Positions 7,835 through 16,100 of a stretch of 64,000 nucleotides of DNA are shown in pieces (positions within the stretch are counted from its first letter, which is position 1; each line of letters begins with the position of its first letter). The DNA comes from Geomesophilobacter sediminis (GTDB lineage Bacteria > Desulfobacterota > Desulfuromonadia > Geobacterales > Geobacteraceae). The notes under the pieces are model-generated. The model was given only the letters and a program-made list of their open reading frames with translations. It searched no databases and was not told the DNA's origin. Location: the NCBI RefSeq assembly GCF_016458275.1, contig NZ_JAEMHM010000003.1, positions 62,001 to 126,000 on the forward strand. Reading direction: 5' to 3'. The position numbers were made by a program, and so were the translations under genes.

Positions 7835-8712
7835 TGGAAGAGTATCTCGACCCCTTTCTCAACTACCTTCAGGTGGAAAAGGGGGCGGCCCGCAATACCC
7901 TCGAGGCGTACAGCCGCGACCTCCTGCTGTACCTCACCTTTTTGGGGAAGGTGCAGCCCTCCGACGTGGCACCCACCGACGTTGCCAACTACCTGCTGCG
8001 GCTCAAGGAGAGAGGAATCTCTCCCCGCAGCAGGGCCCGCGCCCTCTCGGCGATCCGGATGCTGCACCGCTTCCTGGTCACCGAGGGGTACTGCACCAAC
8101 AATCCCACCTCAATCATCCAGGCCCCCAAGGCCCTGCACCGACTGCCGGCCGTCTTGAGCGCACGCGACGTCGAGGCCCTTTTGGCGGCGCCCCGCGGTG
8201 ACGGTCCCATCGAGATCCGGGACCGTGCCATGCTGGAGCTTTTGTATGCTTCAGGGCTGCGCGTCTCCGAGCTGGTCGGGCTCAAGATGGGGGAAGTGAA
8301 TCTCTCCGTCGGATACCTCATGACGGTGGGGAAGGGGAGCAAGGAGCGGCTGGTCCCGATGGGGGATGCCGCCTGCGAGGCGGTGGAGCGCTATCTGTCC
8401 GAGGCGCGCCCGGATTTGCTCAAGGAAGGGGAGAGCAATCGCCTGTTCCTGAGCCGTCTCGGGGACGGGATGAGCCGGCAGGCGTTTTGGAACATCATCA
8501 AGAAGAGGGCCCGCGAGGCGGGGATCGTGAAGAACATCTCGCCGCACACCCTGCGCCACTCCTTTGCGACCCATCTTCTGGAAAACGGGGCCGACCTCAG
8601 GAGCGTGCAGATCATGCTCGGCCATGCCGACCTCTCCTCGACCCAGATCTACACCCACGTAACCCGGGAGCGGATGAAACGGCTCCACGAGGAGTTCCAC
8701 CCGCGGGGCTAG
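7834..8712 (+). CDS. xerD: Site-specific tyrosine recombinase XerD (XerC/D family)
   Basis: The 292-residue product resolves chromosome dimers at dif together with its partner recombinase and FtsK. An N-terminal SAM-like core-binding domain (residues 1-90) precedes the catalytic domain with R143 (ASGLRVSEL), Lys near 168-170, H238 and R241 (SPHTLRH), H264 (LGHADLSST) and the nucleophile Y273 (QIYTHV). All catalytic residues are present. Length and the SPHTLRHSFATHLLENGADL signature fit XerD better than phage integrases. It overlaps the glnD stop by one base, so both belong to one operon; the link to glnD is positional only. Confidence 0.88.
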   Translation: MEEYLDPFLNYLQVEKGAARNTLEAYSRDLLLYLTFLGKVQPSDVAPTDVANYLLRLKERGISPRSRARALSAIRMLHRFLVTEGYCTNNPTSIIQAPKALHRLPAVLSARDVEALLAAPRGDGPIEIRDRAMLELLYASGLRVSELVGLKMGEVNLSVGYLMTVGKGSKERLVPMGDAACEAVERYLSEARPDLLKEGESNRLFLSRLGDGMSRQAFWNIIKKRAREAGIVKNISPHTLRHSFATHLLENGADLRSVQIMLGHADLSSTQIYTHVTRERMKRLHEEFHPRG

Positions 8713-9054
8713 ATTGGGATTGAAAAGCACACCGCAGAGGACGCGGAGGGACGCAGAGTTTTTTTCTAAGGCAGGGTTTGAAGTCCCCCTTTGGAAAAGG
8801 GGGATTTATGGGATTTGCCTTTGAGGTTCTGATGTCCGAGTCCAGATCAAAGCTTCAGAACCACCCCCCCCCTTTGTCAAAGTGGGGAGTCTAAGGATTC
8901 CACCGCCTACGTTGCGGGAATGATTCAGCTCTTTCTTTACGGTCTGGACTTCGTAACGGCTCTGTTGTATCTTGAGGGTCTTGCTTCCCGACGCCGATGC
9001 CAAAACACCCCGGCGGAAGCGGTAACAAAATCCTAAGTTAAAAGGTGAAATGTT
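8713..9054. other. Intergenic region with two G/C hairpins and a dispersed repeat
   Basis: No gene is seen. The segment 8731-8758 is the reverse-complement relative of the repeat at 1165-1195. A near-palindrome TCCCCCTTT/AAAGGGGGA lies at 8784-8804, and a related one (CCCCCCCTTTG/CAAAGTGGGG) at 8863-8888; either could act as a terminator for glnD-xerD, although neither has a clear T run. Confidence 0.5.
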
Positions 9055-10254
9055 ATGAAGTACATAGTTTTGCTTGGAGATGGGATGTCCGACTTGCCGG
9101 TCGACGCGCTGGACGGGCTGACCCCGCTGCAAAAGGCTCACACCCCCAATATGGATTTCATCGCCCGGCGCGGTCGCCTCGGGCTTGCCCATACCGTACC
9201 CGAGGGCTATCCCCCGGGGAGCGACGTCGCCAACCTCTCCATGTTCGGCTACAACCCGGCCGACTGCTACACCGGACGTTCTCCGCTGGAAGCTGCCAGC
9301 ATGGGAATCGACCTCGGTCCGGATGACGTTGCCTTCCGGGTCAACCTGGTTCACCTGGAGCCCCGTGGCGGAAAGCTGATCATGGAAGACTACTCCGCCG
9401 GCCACATCTCCACCGCCGACGGTCGCGAACTGATCGAGGAGCTGCAGAAACATCTCGGCAACGACGAGTTCTCTTTCCACCCCGGCGTGAGCTACCGGCA
9501 CCTGCTGGTCTGGCACAACGGCAGGACCGAGCTCAAGACCACCCCGCCGCACGATATCACCGGCCAGAGCATCACTGAATTCCTTCCCCAGGGGGAGGGG
9601 GCCGACAAGCTCATCAACCTGATGAACAGCTCCCAGATGATTTTCCACAATCACCCGCAGATGCGGCGCAGATCCGCCGAAGGGGCACTGCCGGCCAACT
9701 CGGCCTGGCTGTGGGGACAGGGGAAGGCTCCTGCGATGCAGGATTATCAGACCAAGTTCGGGCTCACCGGCGCGGTCATTTCCGCTGTGGATCTCATCAA
9801 GGGGATCGGCGTCTATGCGGGCCTTGAGATCATCAACGTTCCCGGGACAACCGGCTACATCGACACCAATTTCAAGGGGAAGGCCGAGGCGGCGCTCGCC
9901 GCGCTCAAGGAGAAGGACTTTGTCTTCGTGCACGTCGAGGCGCCGGACGAGGCTTCCCACTCCGGCAGGCTCGACCACAAGCTCCAGGCCATCGAGTCAT
10001 TTGACCGTGAGGTCGTGGGACCGGTGCTCGAAGGGGTGAAAGAATTTGGCGAGTTCCGGATTCTTTGTGCACCGGACCACCCGACCCCGCTCAAGCTGAT
10101 GACCCATACCAACGATCCGGTTCCCTTCGTCATCTATTCCGGTGAGGAAAAGGAAAATGCGGGCGTCGCCGGTTATAGCGAAAAGTCGGCTCGGGAGACC
10201 GGTCTGGTGGTCAAGGAAGGTTTCCGGCTCATGGAGATGATGCTGGGAAAATAG
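9055..10254 (+). CDS. apgM: Cofactor-independent phosphoglycerate mutase, archaeal type
   Basis: ApgM interconverts 3- and 2-phosphoglycerate without 2,3-bisphosphoglycerate. The 399-residue product belongs to the alkaline-phosphatase superfamily: metal ligand D9 (LLGDGMSD), nucleophile S62 (VANLSMFGYNP), and C-terminal metal-binding HVEAPDEASHSG and CAPDHPTP. Length and motif order match the archaeal aPGAM family and not the roughly 510-residue GpmI type. The ATG at 9055 follows AAAAGGTG. It forms its own unit, ended by the terminator at 10294-10328. Confidence 0.9.
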   Translation: MKYIVLLGDGMSDLPVDALDGLTPLQKAHTPNMDFIARRGRLGLAHTVPEGYPPGSDVANLSMFGYNPADCYTGRSPLEAASMGIDLGPDDVAFRVNLVHLEPRGGKLIMEDYSAGHISTADGRELIEELQKHLGNDEFSFHPGVSYRHLLVWHNGRTELKTTPPHDITGQSITEFLPQGEGADKLINLMNSSQMIFHNHPQMRRRSAEGALPANSAWLWGQGKAPAMQDYQTKFGLTGAVISAVDLIKGIGVYAGLEIINVPGTTGYIDTNFKGKAEAALAALKEKDFVFVHVEAPDEASHSGRLDHKLQAIESFDREVVGPVLEGVKEFGEFRILCAPDHPTPLKLMTHTNDPVPFVIYSGEEKENAGVAGYSEKSARETGLVVKEGFRLMEMMLGK

Positions 10255-10293
10255 TGCCGGGGCACTGAGTCCACCGAGAAAAACACGTAAAAG

Positions 10294-10328
10294 AAGGGCC
10301 TTCGGTCATGAGACCGAGGGCCTTTTCC
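10294..10328 (+). terminator. Rho-independent terminator of apgM
   Basis: AAGGGCC-T-TCGGTC, loop ATGA, GACCGA-G-GGCCTTTT, a strong hairpin with a short T run. Confidence 0.8.
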
Positions 10329-10365
10329 GTTTCGATCTCAAGGTTGACCATTCGCGCCACGACGG

Positions 10366-10892
10366 ATGCCATTCGCTGAGCGGCGGATACCATTCGCTGA
10401 GCGGAGAATACCATTCCCTGAACGGAGAATGCCATTCCCTGATCGGAGAATGCCATTCCGTGAGCGGAGAATGCCATTCCCTGATCGGAGAATGCCATTC
10501 GCTGAGCGGAGAATACCATTCCCTGATCGGAGAATGCCGTTCCCTGATCGGAGAATGCCATTCCCTGACCGGAGAATACCATTCCCCGATCGGAGAATGC
10601 CATTCCGTGATCGGAGAATGCCATTCCGTGATCGGAGAATGCCATTCCGTGATCGGAGAATGCCATTCCGTGATCGGAGAATGCCATTCGCTGAGCGGAG
10701 AATACCATTCCCTGATCGGAGAATGCCATTCCGTGAGCGGAGAATGCCGTTCCCTGACCGGAGAATGCCTTTCGCTGAGCGGAGAATACCATTCCCTGAT
10801 CGGAGAATACCATTCCCTGATCGGAGAATGCCATTCGCTGATCGGAGAATGCCATTCCCCCTGAGCGACGGATGCTATCCGCTGAGTGGCAA
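10366..10892. repeat. 21-bp minisatellite, 25 copies
   Basis: A head-to-tail array of 21-bp units with consensus ATGCCATTCCSTGATCGGAG(A). The first 23 copies are exactly 21 bp; copy 24 (10849-10871) carries a 2-bp insertion and copy 25 is diverged. Variation is confined to a few columns (ATG/ATA, CCATTC/CCGTTC, CCCTGATC/CGCTGAGC/CCGTGATC). Because 21 is divisible by three and the unit lacks stops, long open frames appear on both strands. There are no spacers, so this is not a CRISPR array. Confidence 0.9.
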
Positions 10893-10989
10893 ATGGGATG
10901 GGCGGCAAAGGGCGTCCGCCGGGCGACCGAATGGTAGGGGCGGTGACCCGTGCCCACACGCTTTGAATAAGCAAGCAGATGTCTACCCT

Positions 10990-11067
10990 GTGGGAGCGCC
11001 TTTCCAGGCGCGAATAACCTGACCTTCACCGCTTGGGGCGGTTCGCGCCAGGAATGGCGCTCCCACA
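10990..11067. repeat. REP-like inverted pair (GGAGCGCC/GGCGC family), copy 1
   Basis: The left unit TGTGGGAGCGCCTTTCCAGG plus CGCGAA (10990-11014) and the right unit TTCGCGCCAGGAATGGCGCT plus CCCACA (11042-11067) are inverted copies. Each arm is itself a small hairpin (GCGCC, 6-base loop, GGCGC). Confidence 0.75.
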
Positions 11068-11082
11068 AAAAAGGATCAAAGC

Positions 11083-11119
11083 AAAAGGCCCTTCCGCGGT
11101 TAGTTCGGAAGGGCCTTTT
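11083..11119. terminator. Bidirectional terminator at the end of lepB
   Basis: AAAAGGCCCTTCCG at 11083-11096 pairs with CGGAAGGGCCTTTT at 11106-11119. On the minus strand it ends the lepA-lepB transcript. Confidence 0.75.
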
Positions 11120-11165
11120 ACTTTGTTACCAGAAAGTGTGGTCGGAGTTCTCGATGCCTCTGTAG

Positions 11166-11840
11166 CTAGTTCACCAGCTTCCCGATGGCGCTCCAGCGGA
11201 CGCGGAACTTTTCGTTGTTCCAGGACCAGTACTTGATGAAGGCGAGCCCCTTGATCTTGTCGCGGGATACGAAGCCCCAGAATCGGCTGTCGTAGGAACG
11301 GTCGCGGTTGTCTCCCATCACGAAGTAGCTGTTGGCCGGCACCTTGACCGGATCCTTGAAGTCGCGCGGGTTCATCTCTTTCGGGACGACGTCCTGTTCC
11401 TTGTGAATCTCGTGCGGGTTGGAGTAGAGCTGCCCGTTCACATACACGTGCTTGTCCTTCACCTCGACGGTGTCGCCGGGAACGCCGATCACGCGCTTGA
11501 TGAAGTCCTTGGTCGGGTCCTCCGGGTATTCGAACACGATCACGTCGCCGCGCCGCGGATCGCGCAGCTTGAGCACCGAGCCGTTGAACGGGATCTTGGT
11601 CCCGTAGATGAACTTGTTGACCAGGATGTGGTCGCCGATCGCCAGGGTGTCCTCCATCGAGCCGGAAGGGATCTTGAACGCCTGCACGATGTAGGTCCTG
11701 ATGAACAGGGCCAGGACGATCGCCACCAGGATGGATTCGACATATTCCCGGACGATGTGCTTCTTGGCGGGCTGGAGTTCTGCTTCCTTGGGTGCGCTGG
11801 GGGCCGGAGTCTCTTCGCCGATGTGTTTGTAATCTTGCAT
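11166..11840 (-). CDS. lepB: Signal peptidase I
   Basis: LepB cleaves Sec and Tat signal peptides on the outer face of the inner membrane. The 224-residue product has a Pro/Ala-rich N-terminus, one membrane helix (about residues 34-52), the catalytic Ser61 in IPSGSMEDTL, the general base Lys in FIKRVIGVPGD and the box VMGDNRDRSYDSRFWG. It is the single-helix type. The gene starts 38 bases after the lepA stop, the classic lepA-lepB order, and both are probably read from the promoter at 13713-13741. Confidence 0.93.
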   Translation of the reverse strand: MQDYKHIGEETPAPSAPKEAELQPAKKHIVREYVESILVAIVLALFIRTYIVQAFKIPSGSMEDTLAIGDHILVNKFIYGTKIPFNGSVLKLRDPRRGDVIVFEYPEDPTKDFIKRVIGVPGDTVEVKDKHVYVNGQLYSNPHEIHKEQDVVPKEMNPRDFKDPVKVPANSYFVMGDNRDRSYDSRFWGFVSRDKIKGLAFIKYWSWNNEKFRVRWSAIGKLVN

Positions 11841-11878
11841 GTAGCTGTGTCCTTTTTGGTTCAGGAGAGGCGTCCGGC

Positions 11879-13678
11879 CTAACCCTCCACCTTGAGAATC
11901 GCCAGAAACGCCTCCTGCGGGAGCTCGACGTTGCCGACGTTTTTCATCCGCTTTTTACCTTCCTTCTGCTTCTCCAAAAGCTTCCGCTTACGGGTGATGT
12001 CACCGCCGTAGCATTTGGCAAGAACGTCCTTGCGCAGCGCCTTGACCGTCTCGCGGGCGATGACCTTGGTGCCGATGGCGGCCTGGATGGCGATTTCGAA
12101 CATCTGGCGCGGGATCAGCTCCTTCATCTTGGATACCAGTTCCCGGCCGCGGTAGTAAGCCTTGTCCCTATGGATGATCAGGGAGAGCGCGTCGACCACC
12201 TCGCCGTTGATCATGATGTTCAGGCGCACCAGCTCGCTCTGGCGGTAGTCGAGCAGCTCGTAATCGAGGGAGGCGTACCCCTTGGTGATCGACTTGAGCC
12301 GGTCGTAGAAGTCGAGCACCACCTCGTTGAGCGGCAGCTCGTAGATGACCATGACGCGGGTCGGGGTGAGGTACTTGATCTCGCGCTGAACGCCGCGTTT
12401 TTCCTCGCAAAGGGCCAGAATGCCGCCGACGAACTCGTTGGGGACGTGGATCGAGGCGAGGATGAACGGCTCCTCGACGTAGGCGATCTCCCCGGTCGGA
12501 GGGAGCTGGTTCGCGCTTTCGATCTGGACCATGGTGCCGTTGGTCTGGTGCACCTTGTAAACGACGGTCGGTGCGGTGGTGATGAGCTCCAGGTTGAACT
12601 CGCGCTCCAGCCGCTCCTGGATGATCTCCATGTGCAACAGCCCCAGAAAGCCGCAGCGGAAGCCGAAGCCGAGCGCCAGCGAGGTCTCCGGTTCGTAGGA
12701 GAAGGAGGAATCGTTCAGCTTGAGCTTGGCCAGCGCATCGCGCAACGCCTCGTACTGCGAGGTATCGATCGGATACAGGCCGGAGAAGACCATCGGTTTC
12801 ACTTCCTTGTATCCGGGAAGCGGACCGTCGCAGGGGCGGTGCAGGTGGGTAACCGTGTCGCCTACCTTGGCGTCGGCAACATCCTTGATCCCGGCAATGA
12901 CGAAACCGACCTCGCCGGCGGAAAGGGTGGCCACTTCGCGCATGTCCGGTGCGAAGACGCCGACCTTCAGCGCCTCGTAGCTCCGTTTGTTGCTCATCAG
13001 CTGGATCTTCTCGCCCTTCTTCAGGGTCCCGTCGATGATCCGGACCAGGATGATGACCCCCTGGTACTGGTCGTACCAGGAATCGAAAAGAAGGGCCTTG
13101 AGCGGCTTGGCCGCGTCGCCGACCGGCGGCGGGACCTTCTTGACGATCTCTTCGAGGATTTCCTTGGTGCCGATCCCTTCCTTGGCGCTGGCGAGCACCG
13201 CGTCGTGGGTGTCCAGGCCGATGATCTCCTCGATTTCCCGCTTCACGCGCTCCGGTTCGGCGGCCGGGAGGTCGATCTTGTTCAGGACGACGAAGACCTC
13301 GAGATTGGCGTCCAGGGCGAGATAGACGTTGGCGAGAGTCTGCGCTTCGACCCCCTGCGAGGCGTCGACGACCAAAAGGCCGCCTTCACAGGCAGTAAGG
13401 GAGCGGGAGACCTCATAGGTGAAGTCAACGTGGCCCGGGGTGTCGATCAGGTTGAGGACGTAGTCTTTCCCGTCGTCGGCATGGTAGTTCAAGCGGACGG
13501 TCTGCGCCTTGATGGTGATACCGCGCTCCCTTTCCAGGTCCATCTTGTCGAGGAACTGATCCTGCTTGTCGCGTTGGGAAAGGGTGCCGGTGAACTCAAG
13601 GAGGCGGTCGGCGATGGTAGATTTGCCGTGGTCGATGTGCGCAATGATAGAGAAATTGCGTATATGATCGATGGTCAT
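11879..13678 (-). CDS. lepA: Elongation factor 4 (back-translocating GTPase)
   Basis: LepA is a ribosome-associated GTPase that acts during stress and initiation. The 599-residue product has the P-loop AHIDHGKST (residues 13-21), switch [18 protein letters not shown] and an EF-G-like domain order, and ends with the LepA-specific C-terminal domain ([20 protein letters not shown]). Length is exactly the family norm. The ATG at 13676-13678 opens the lepA-lepB operon. Confidence 0.95.
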   Translation of the reverse strand: MTIDHIRNFSIIAHIDHGKSTIADRLLEFTGTLSQRDKQDQFLDKMDLERERGITIKAQTVRLNYHADDGKDYVLNLIDTPGHVDFTYEVSRSLTACEGGLLVVDASQGVEAQTLANVYLALDANLEVFVVLNKIDLPAAEPERVKREIEEIIGLDTHDAVLASAKEGIGTKEILEEIVKKVPPPVGDAAKPLKALLFDSWYDQYQGVIILVRIIDGTLKKGEKIQLMSNKRSYEALKVGVFAPDMREVATLSAGEVGFVIAGIKDVADAKVGDTVTHLHRPCDGPLPGYKEVKPMVFSGLYPIDTSQYEALRDALAKLKLNDSSFSYEPETSLALGFGFRCGFLGLLHMEIIQERLEREFNLELITTAPTVVYKVHQTNGTMVQIESANQLPPTGEIAYVEEPFILASIHVPNEFVGGILALCEEKRGVQREIKYLTPTRVMVIYELPLNEVVLDFYDRLKSITKGYASLDYELLDYRQSELVRLNIMINGEVVDALSLIIHRDKAYYRGRELVSKMKELIPRQMFEIAIQAAIGTKVIARETVKALRKDVLAKCYGGDITRKRKLLEKQKEGKKRMKNVGNVELPQEAFLAILKVEG

Positions 13679-13712
13679 AAGATCCTTTGTCTGGGGGAGG
13701 TTTAACCAAAGA

Positions 13713-13741
13713 ATGATATAGAATCGGCGCTTTGTTGTAAA
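13713..13741 (-). promoter_or_regulatory. Sigma-70-type promoter for lepA-lepB
   Basis: On the minus strand TTTACA (13736-13741), a 17-base spacer and TATCAT (13713-13718) stand about 35 bases before the lepA start. Confidence 0.55.
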
Positions 13742-13845
13742 GGAGTTTCTGGGCGCGGAGCGACAGTCAGAGGGGGGCTGGATCTGAAGTGTGCAGGTGC
13801 CGGGAAAAGGTGCTTGGCACAGAGGAGAAGATACAACCGAGTGAA

Positions 13846-13909
13846 TGTGGGAGCGCCATTGCCGGCGCGAATATCAGTCCGTTATTCGCGCAGAAATGGC
13901 GCTCCCACA
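13846..13909. repeat. REP-like inverted pair, copy 2
   Basis: Left unit TGTGGGAGCGCCATTGCCGG plus CGCGAA and right unit TTCGCGCAGAAATGGCGCTC plus CCACA face each other across a 12-base centre. Same family as 10990-11067. Confidence 0.7.
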
Positions 13910-13963
13910 AGGTAAGTCCCGGGCCAGACAGGAGCCGCTTCCAATGTCGGAGGATTTAAACGT

Positions 13964-14082
13964 CGAACGTCGAACGCCGAACGCCGAACGCCGAACGCCG
14001 AACGCCGAACGCCGAACGCCGAACGCCGAACGCCGAACGCCGAACGCCGAACGTCGAACGTCGAACGCCGAACGCCGAACGG
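13964..14082. repeat. 7-bp tandem repeat CGAACGY, 17 copies
   Basis: Seventeen exact-length copies of CGAACGC (CGAACGT at copies 1, 13 and 14; CGAACGG at the last). The array stops seven bases before the stop codon of the minus-strand hybrid kinase. No gene is seen in 13679-14089 apart from this array and the REP pair. Confidence 0.9.
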
Positions 14083-14089
14083 GTTTTAG

Positions 14090-16099
14090 CTACACCGCGA
14101 TCGCCGCCGGCTCTTCCGCCACTTCCATGATCAGGCGCAGCGACTTGGTCAGCTCGCTCAGGGTGTACGGCTTCTGTACGAAACCGACCGCGCCGGCGTC
14201 GGTGAAGCGCTGGGTGACTTCCTGCTCGTTGTAGCCGCTGGATACGACCACCCGGACCTGCGGTTCGATCTGGCGCAGCTCGCGGAAGGTCTGCTCCCCG
14301 TCCAACTGGGGCATGGTGAGGTCCAGGATGACGCAGACGATGTCGTTTTGGTAGTTGCGGTAGACCTCGACGGCTTCGCAGCCATCGGCAGCGGTAAGCA
14401 CCTGGAAACCGAGGGCGTGCAGCATGTCGGTGCCGAGTTCCAGGATGGTCCGCTCGTCGTCGACCAGCAGCACGGTCCCGCTCCCCCTCCAGGAGTCGTC
14501 TTCGACGAAAGGCGCCGGTTCGGGAACGCTCACCTGACGGGAGATGGGGAAGAGCAGGGTGAACGTGGTCCCTTCGCCGAGCACGGTACTGACCTTGATC
14601 GCGCCGCGGTGCCCGCGGATGATGCCGAGAACCGCCGCCATCCCGAGCCCCCGCCCGGTGAACTTGGTGGTGAAGAAGGGATCGAAGATCTTGGCCACCG
14701 TTTCGTTGTCCATGCCGCAGCCGGTGTCGGTGATGTCGATGGCGACGTACTCTCCTTCCGGGAGCTTGTCGTCGATCCAGGTCTCGGAAAGATAGGTGCG
14801 GGTGCATTCCCGCACTCCGGTGGTGATGGTGATGCACCCCGGCTCGTGCCCGATCGCCTCGGAGGCGTTGATCACCAGGTTCATGATGACCTGCCGCAGC
14901 TGGGTGTTGTCCACGTCCACGAAGGGGAGGTCTTCGCCCAACTGGTAGCTGAGCTTGGCTTTCTTGGAGATGGAAACTTCGAGCATCTGGGTCATCTCCC
15001 GGATGACCCGGTTCACCTCGAGGGGCTGGATGACGAAACGACCCTTGCCCGAGTAGGCGAGCATCTGGCGCGCCAGGTCCGCCGCCCGGTGCGCGGCATC
15101 TTCGATGCGGCGCAGGTTGTCGGTGGCCGGCGATGCCGTCGGGAGGCGGGTGAGGGCGAGATCGGCATTCCCCAGGATGGCGGTGAGGATGTTGTTGAAG
15201 TCGTGGGCGATCCCCCCGGCCAAAACTCCGAGGCTTTCGAGTTTCTGGACGTGGAGCATCTGGGATTCGATCTTCTTGTTCTCCTCCTCCAGCTTCTTCT
15301 TCCCGGAAATGTCGGATGCCATGAGCAGGAGATGGAGTTTTCCCTCGACCTCGAAACGGGAGAGGGAACAGTCCAAGGTCGCGATCTGCTCGTCCTCGGT
15401 GATGGCGAGAAGCTCCGCCGGGCGGGAGACCCCATCCTTGAGAACGACCTCGGCAAGTGCGACAAATCCCTGATCCTTCCAGTTGTCGATCTCGCGGAAG
15501 TTCTGGGTGCGGACTTCGTCCATCGGGCTGCTGATGATGGCTGAGCAGGCTCGGTTGGCCAATACGCAGTCGCCGCTGGTCCCGTCGAAAACGGCGATCC
15601 CGAGCGGAGCGTTGGCAAGGAGCGCCTCGATGAAGACCATGGACTGCTCCAGGCGTGCCGTCATCAAGGCATGCCGGTGCTCCAGGCGCTTGCGGTGCAG
15701 GGCGTTCTCGACCTTGTGGCGGATGTCGTCGAGCTCGGTGAACTTGCGGACGAAGTCGACGGCGCCGTTACGCAGGGCGGAGATGGCGTAGTCGATGCTG
15801 TCCGCTGCGCTCATCATGATGACCATGGCGGAATGGCCGTTGGTGGTCATCCACTCGAGCACGTCGAGACCGGAGAGGTCCGGAAGGTTGATGTCGAGCA
15901 GGACCAGGGAGATGTCCCGCTTCTTGAGGATCCCGATGGCCTCGTAGCCGGTGCCGCAGTCGTAGATCTCGCGCCACGGGGTGTTCAAAAGCCGACGCAG
16001 ACTGGTACGCATCCTCGTTTCATCGTCGACGATGAGAAGGCGTTCGGTGTGGTCGGGGCCCTCCTGGGGGGTGATGTCCTTCAACGCAAAATTGCTCAT
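14090..16099 (-). CDS. Hybrid histidine kinase, REC-PAS-HisKA-HATPase-REC
   Basis: The 669-residue cytoplasmic protein has no membrane segment. An N-terminal receiver (about 20-135) has D25/D26, phospho-acceptor D69 (LVLLDINLPDLSG) and K119, but FT follows the Lys where Pro is usual. A PAS-like region (150-265) leads to a HisKA domain with His299 in GGIAHDFNNIL, an ATPase domain with N411, DTGCGM (458-463) and GRGLGMAAV, and a second receiver (541-655) with D593 and a standard QKPYT. This receiver-first layout suggests a phosphorelay node taking phosphate from another kinase, probably the HDOD kinase encoded one base upstream. The output regulator is not in the window. Confidence 0.85.
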   Translation of the reverse strand: MSNFALKDITPQEGPDHTERLLIVDDETRMRTSLRRLLNTPWREIYDCGTGYEAIGILKKRDISLVLLDINLPDLSGLDVLEWMTTNGHSAMVIMMSAADSIDYAISALRNGAVDFVRKFTELDDIRHKVENALHRKRLEHRHALMTARLEQSMVFIEALLANAPLGIAVFDGTSGDCVLANRACSAIISSPMDEVRTQNFREIDNWKDQGFVALAEVVLKDGVSRPAELLAITEDEQIATLDCSLSRFEVEGKLHLLLMASDISGKKKLEEENKKIESQMLHVQKLESLGVLAGGIAHDFNNILTAILGNADLALTRLPTASPATDNLRRIEDAAHRAADLARQMLAYSGKGRFVIQPLEVNRVIREMTQMLEVSISKKAKLSYQLGEDLPFVDVDNTQLRQVIMNLVINASEAIGHEPGCITITTGVRECTRTYLSETWIDDKLPEGEYVAIDITDTGCGMDNETVAKIFDPFFTTKFTGRGLGMAAVLGIIRGHRGAIKVSTVLGEGTTFTLLFPISRQVSVPEPAPFVEDDSWRGSGTVLLVDDERTILELGTDMLHALGFQVLTAADGCEAVEVYRNYQNDIVCVILDLTMPQLDGEQTFRELRQIEPQVRVVVSSGYNEQEVTQRFTDAGAVGFVQKPYTLSELTKSLRLIMEVAEEPAAIAV

Positions 16100-16100
16100 T

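Noticed and set aside
10366-10892. Possible CRISPR array
   Set aside because: Units are directly adjacent with no variable spacers, and no cas genes are present. The same holds for the 7, 18 and 20-bp arrays.
10366-11022. Open frame of 218 codons encoding heptad repeats such as MPFPDRR
   Set aside because: It is a by-product of the 21-bp array, which is open in several frames on both strands. There is no ribosome binding site at its ATG, and after the array the frame runs into a REP-like pair.
13845-14234. 129-codon plus-strand frame across the REP pair and 7-bp repeat
   Set aside because: It consists of repeat translation and antisense to the hybrid kinase.
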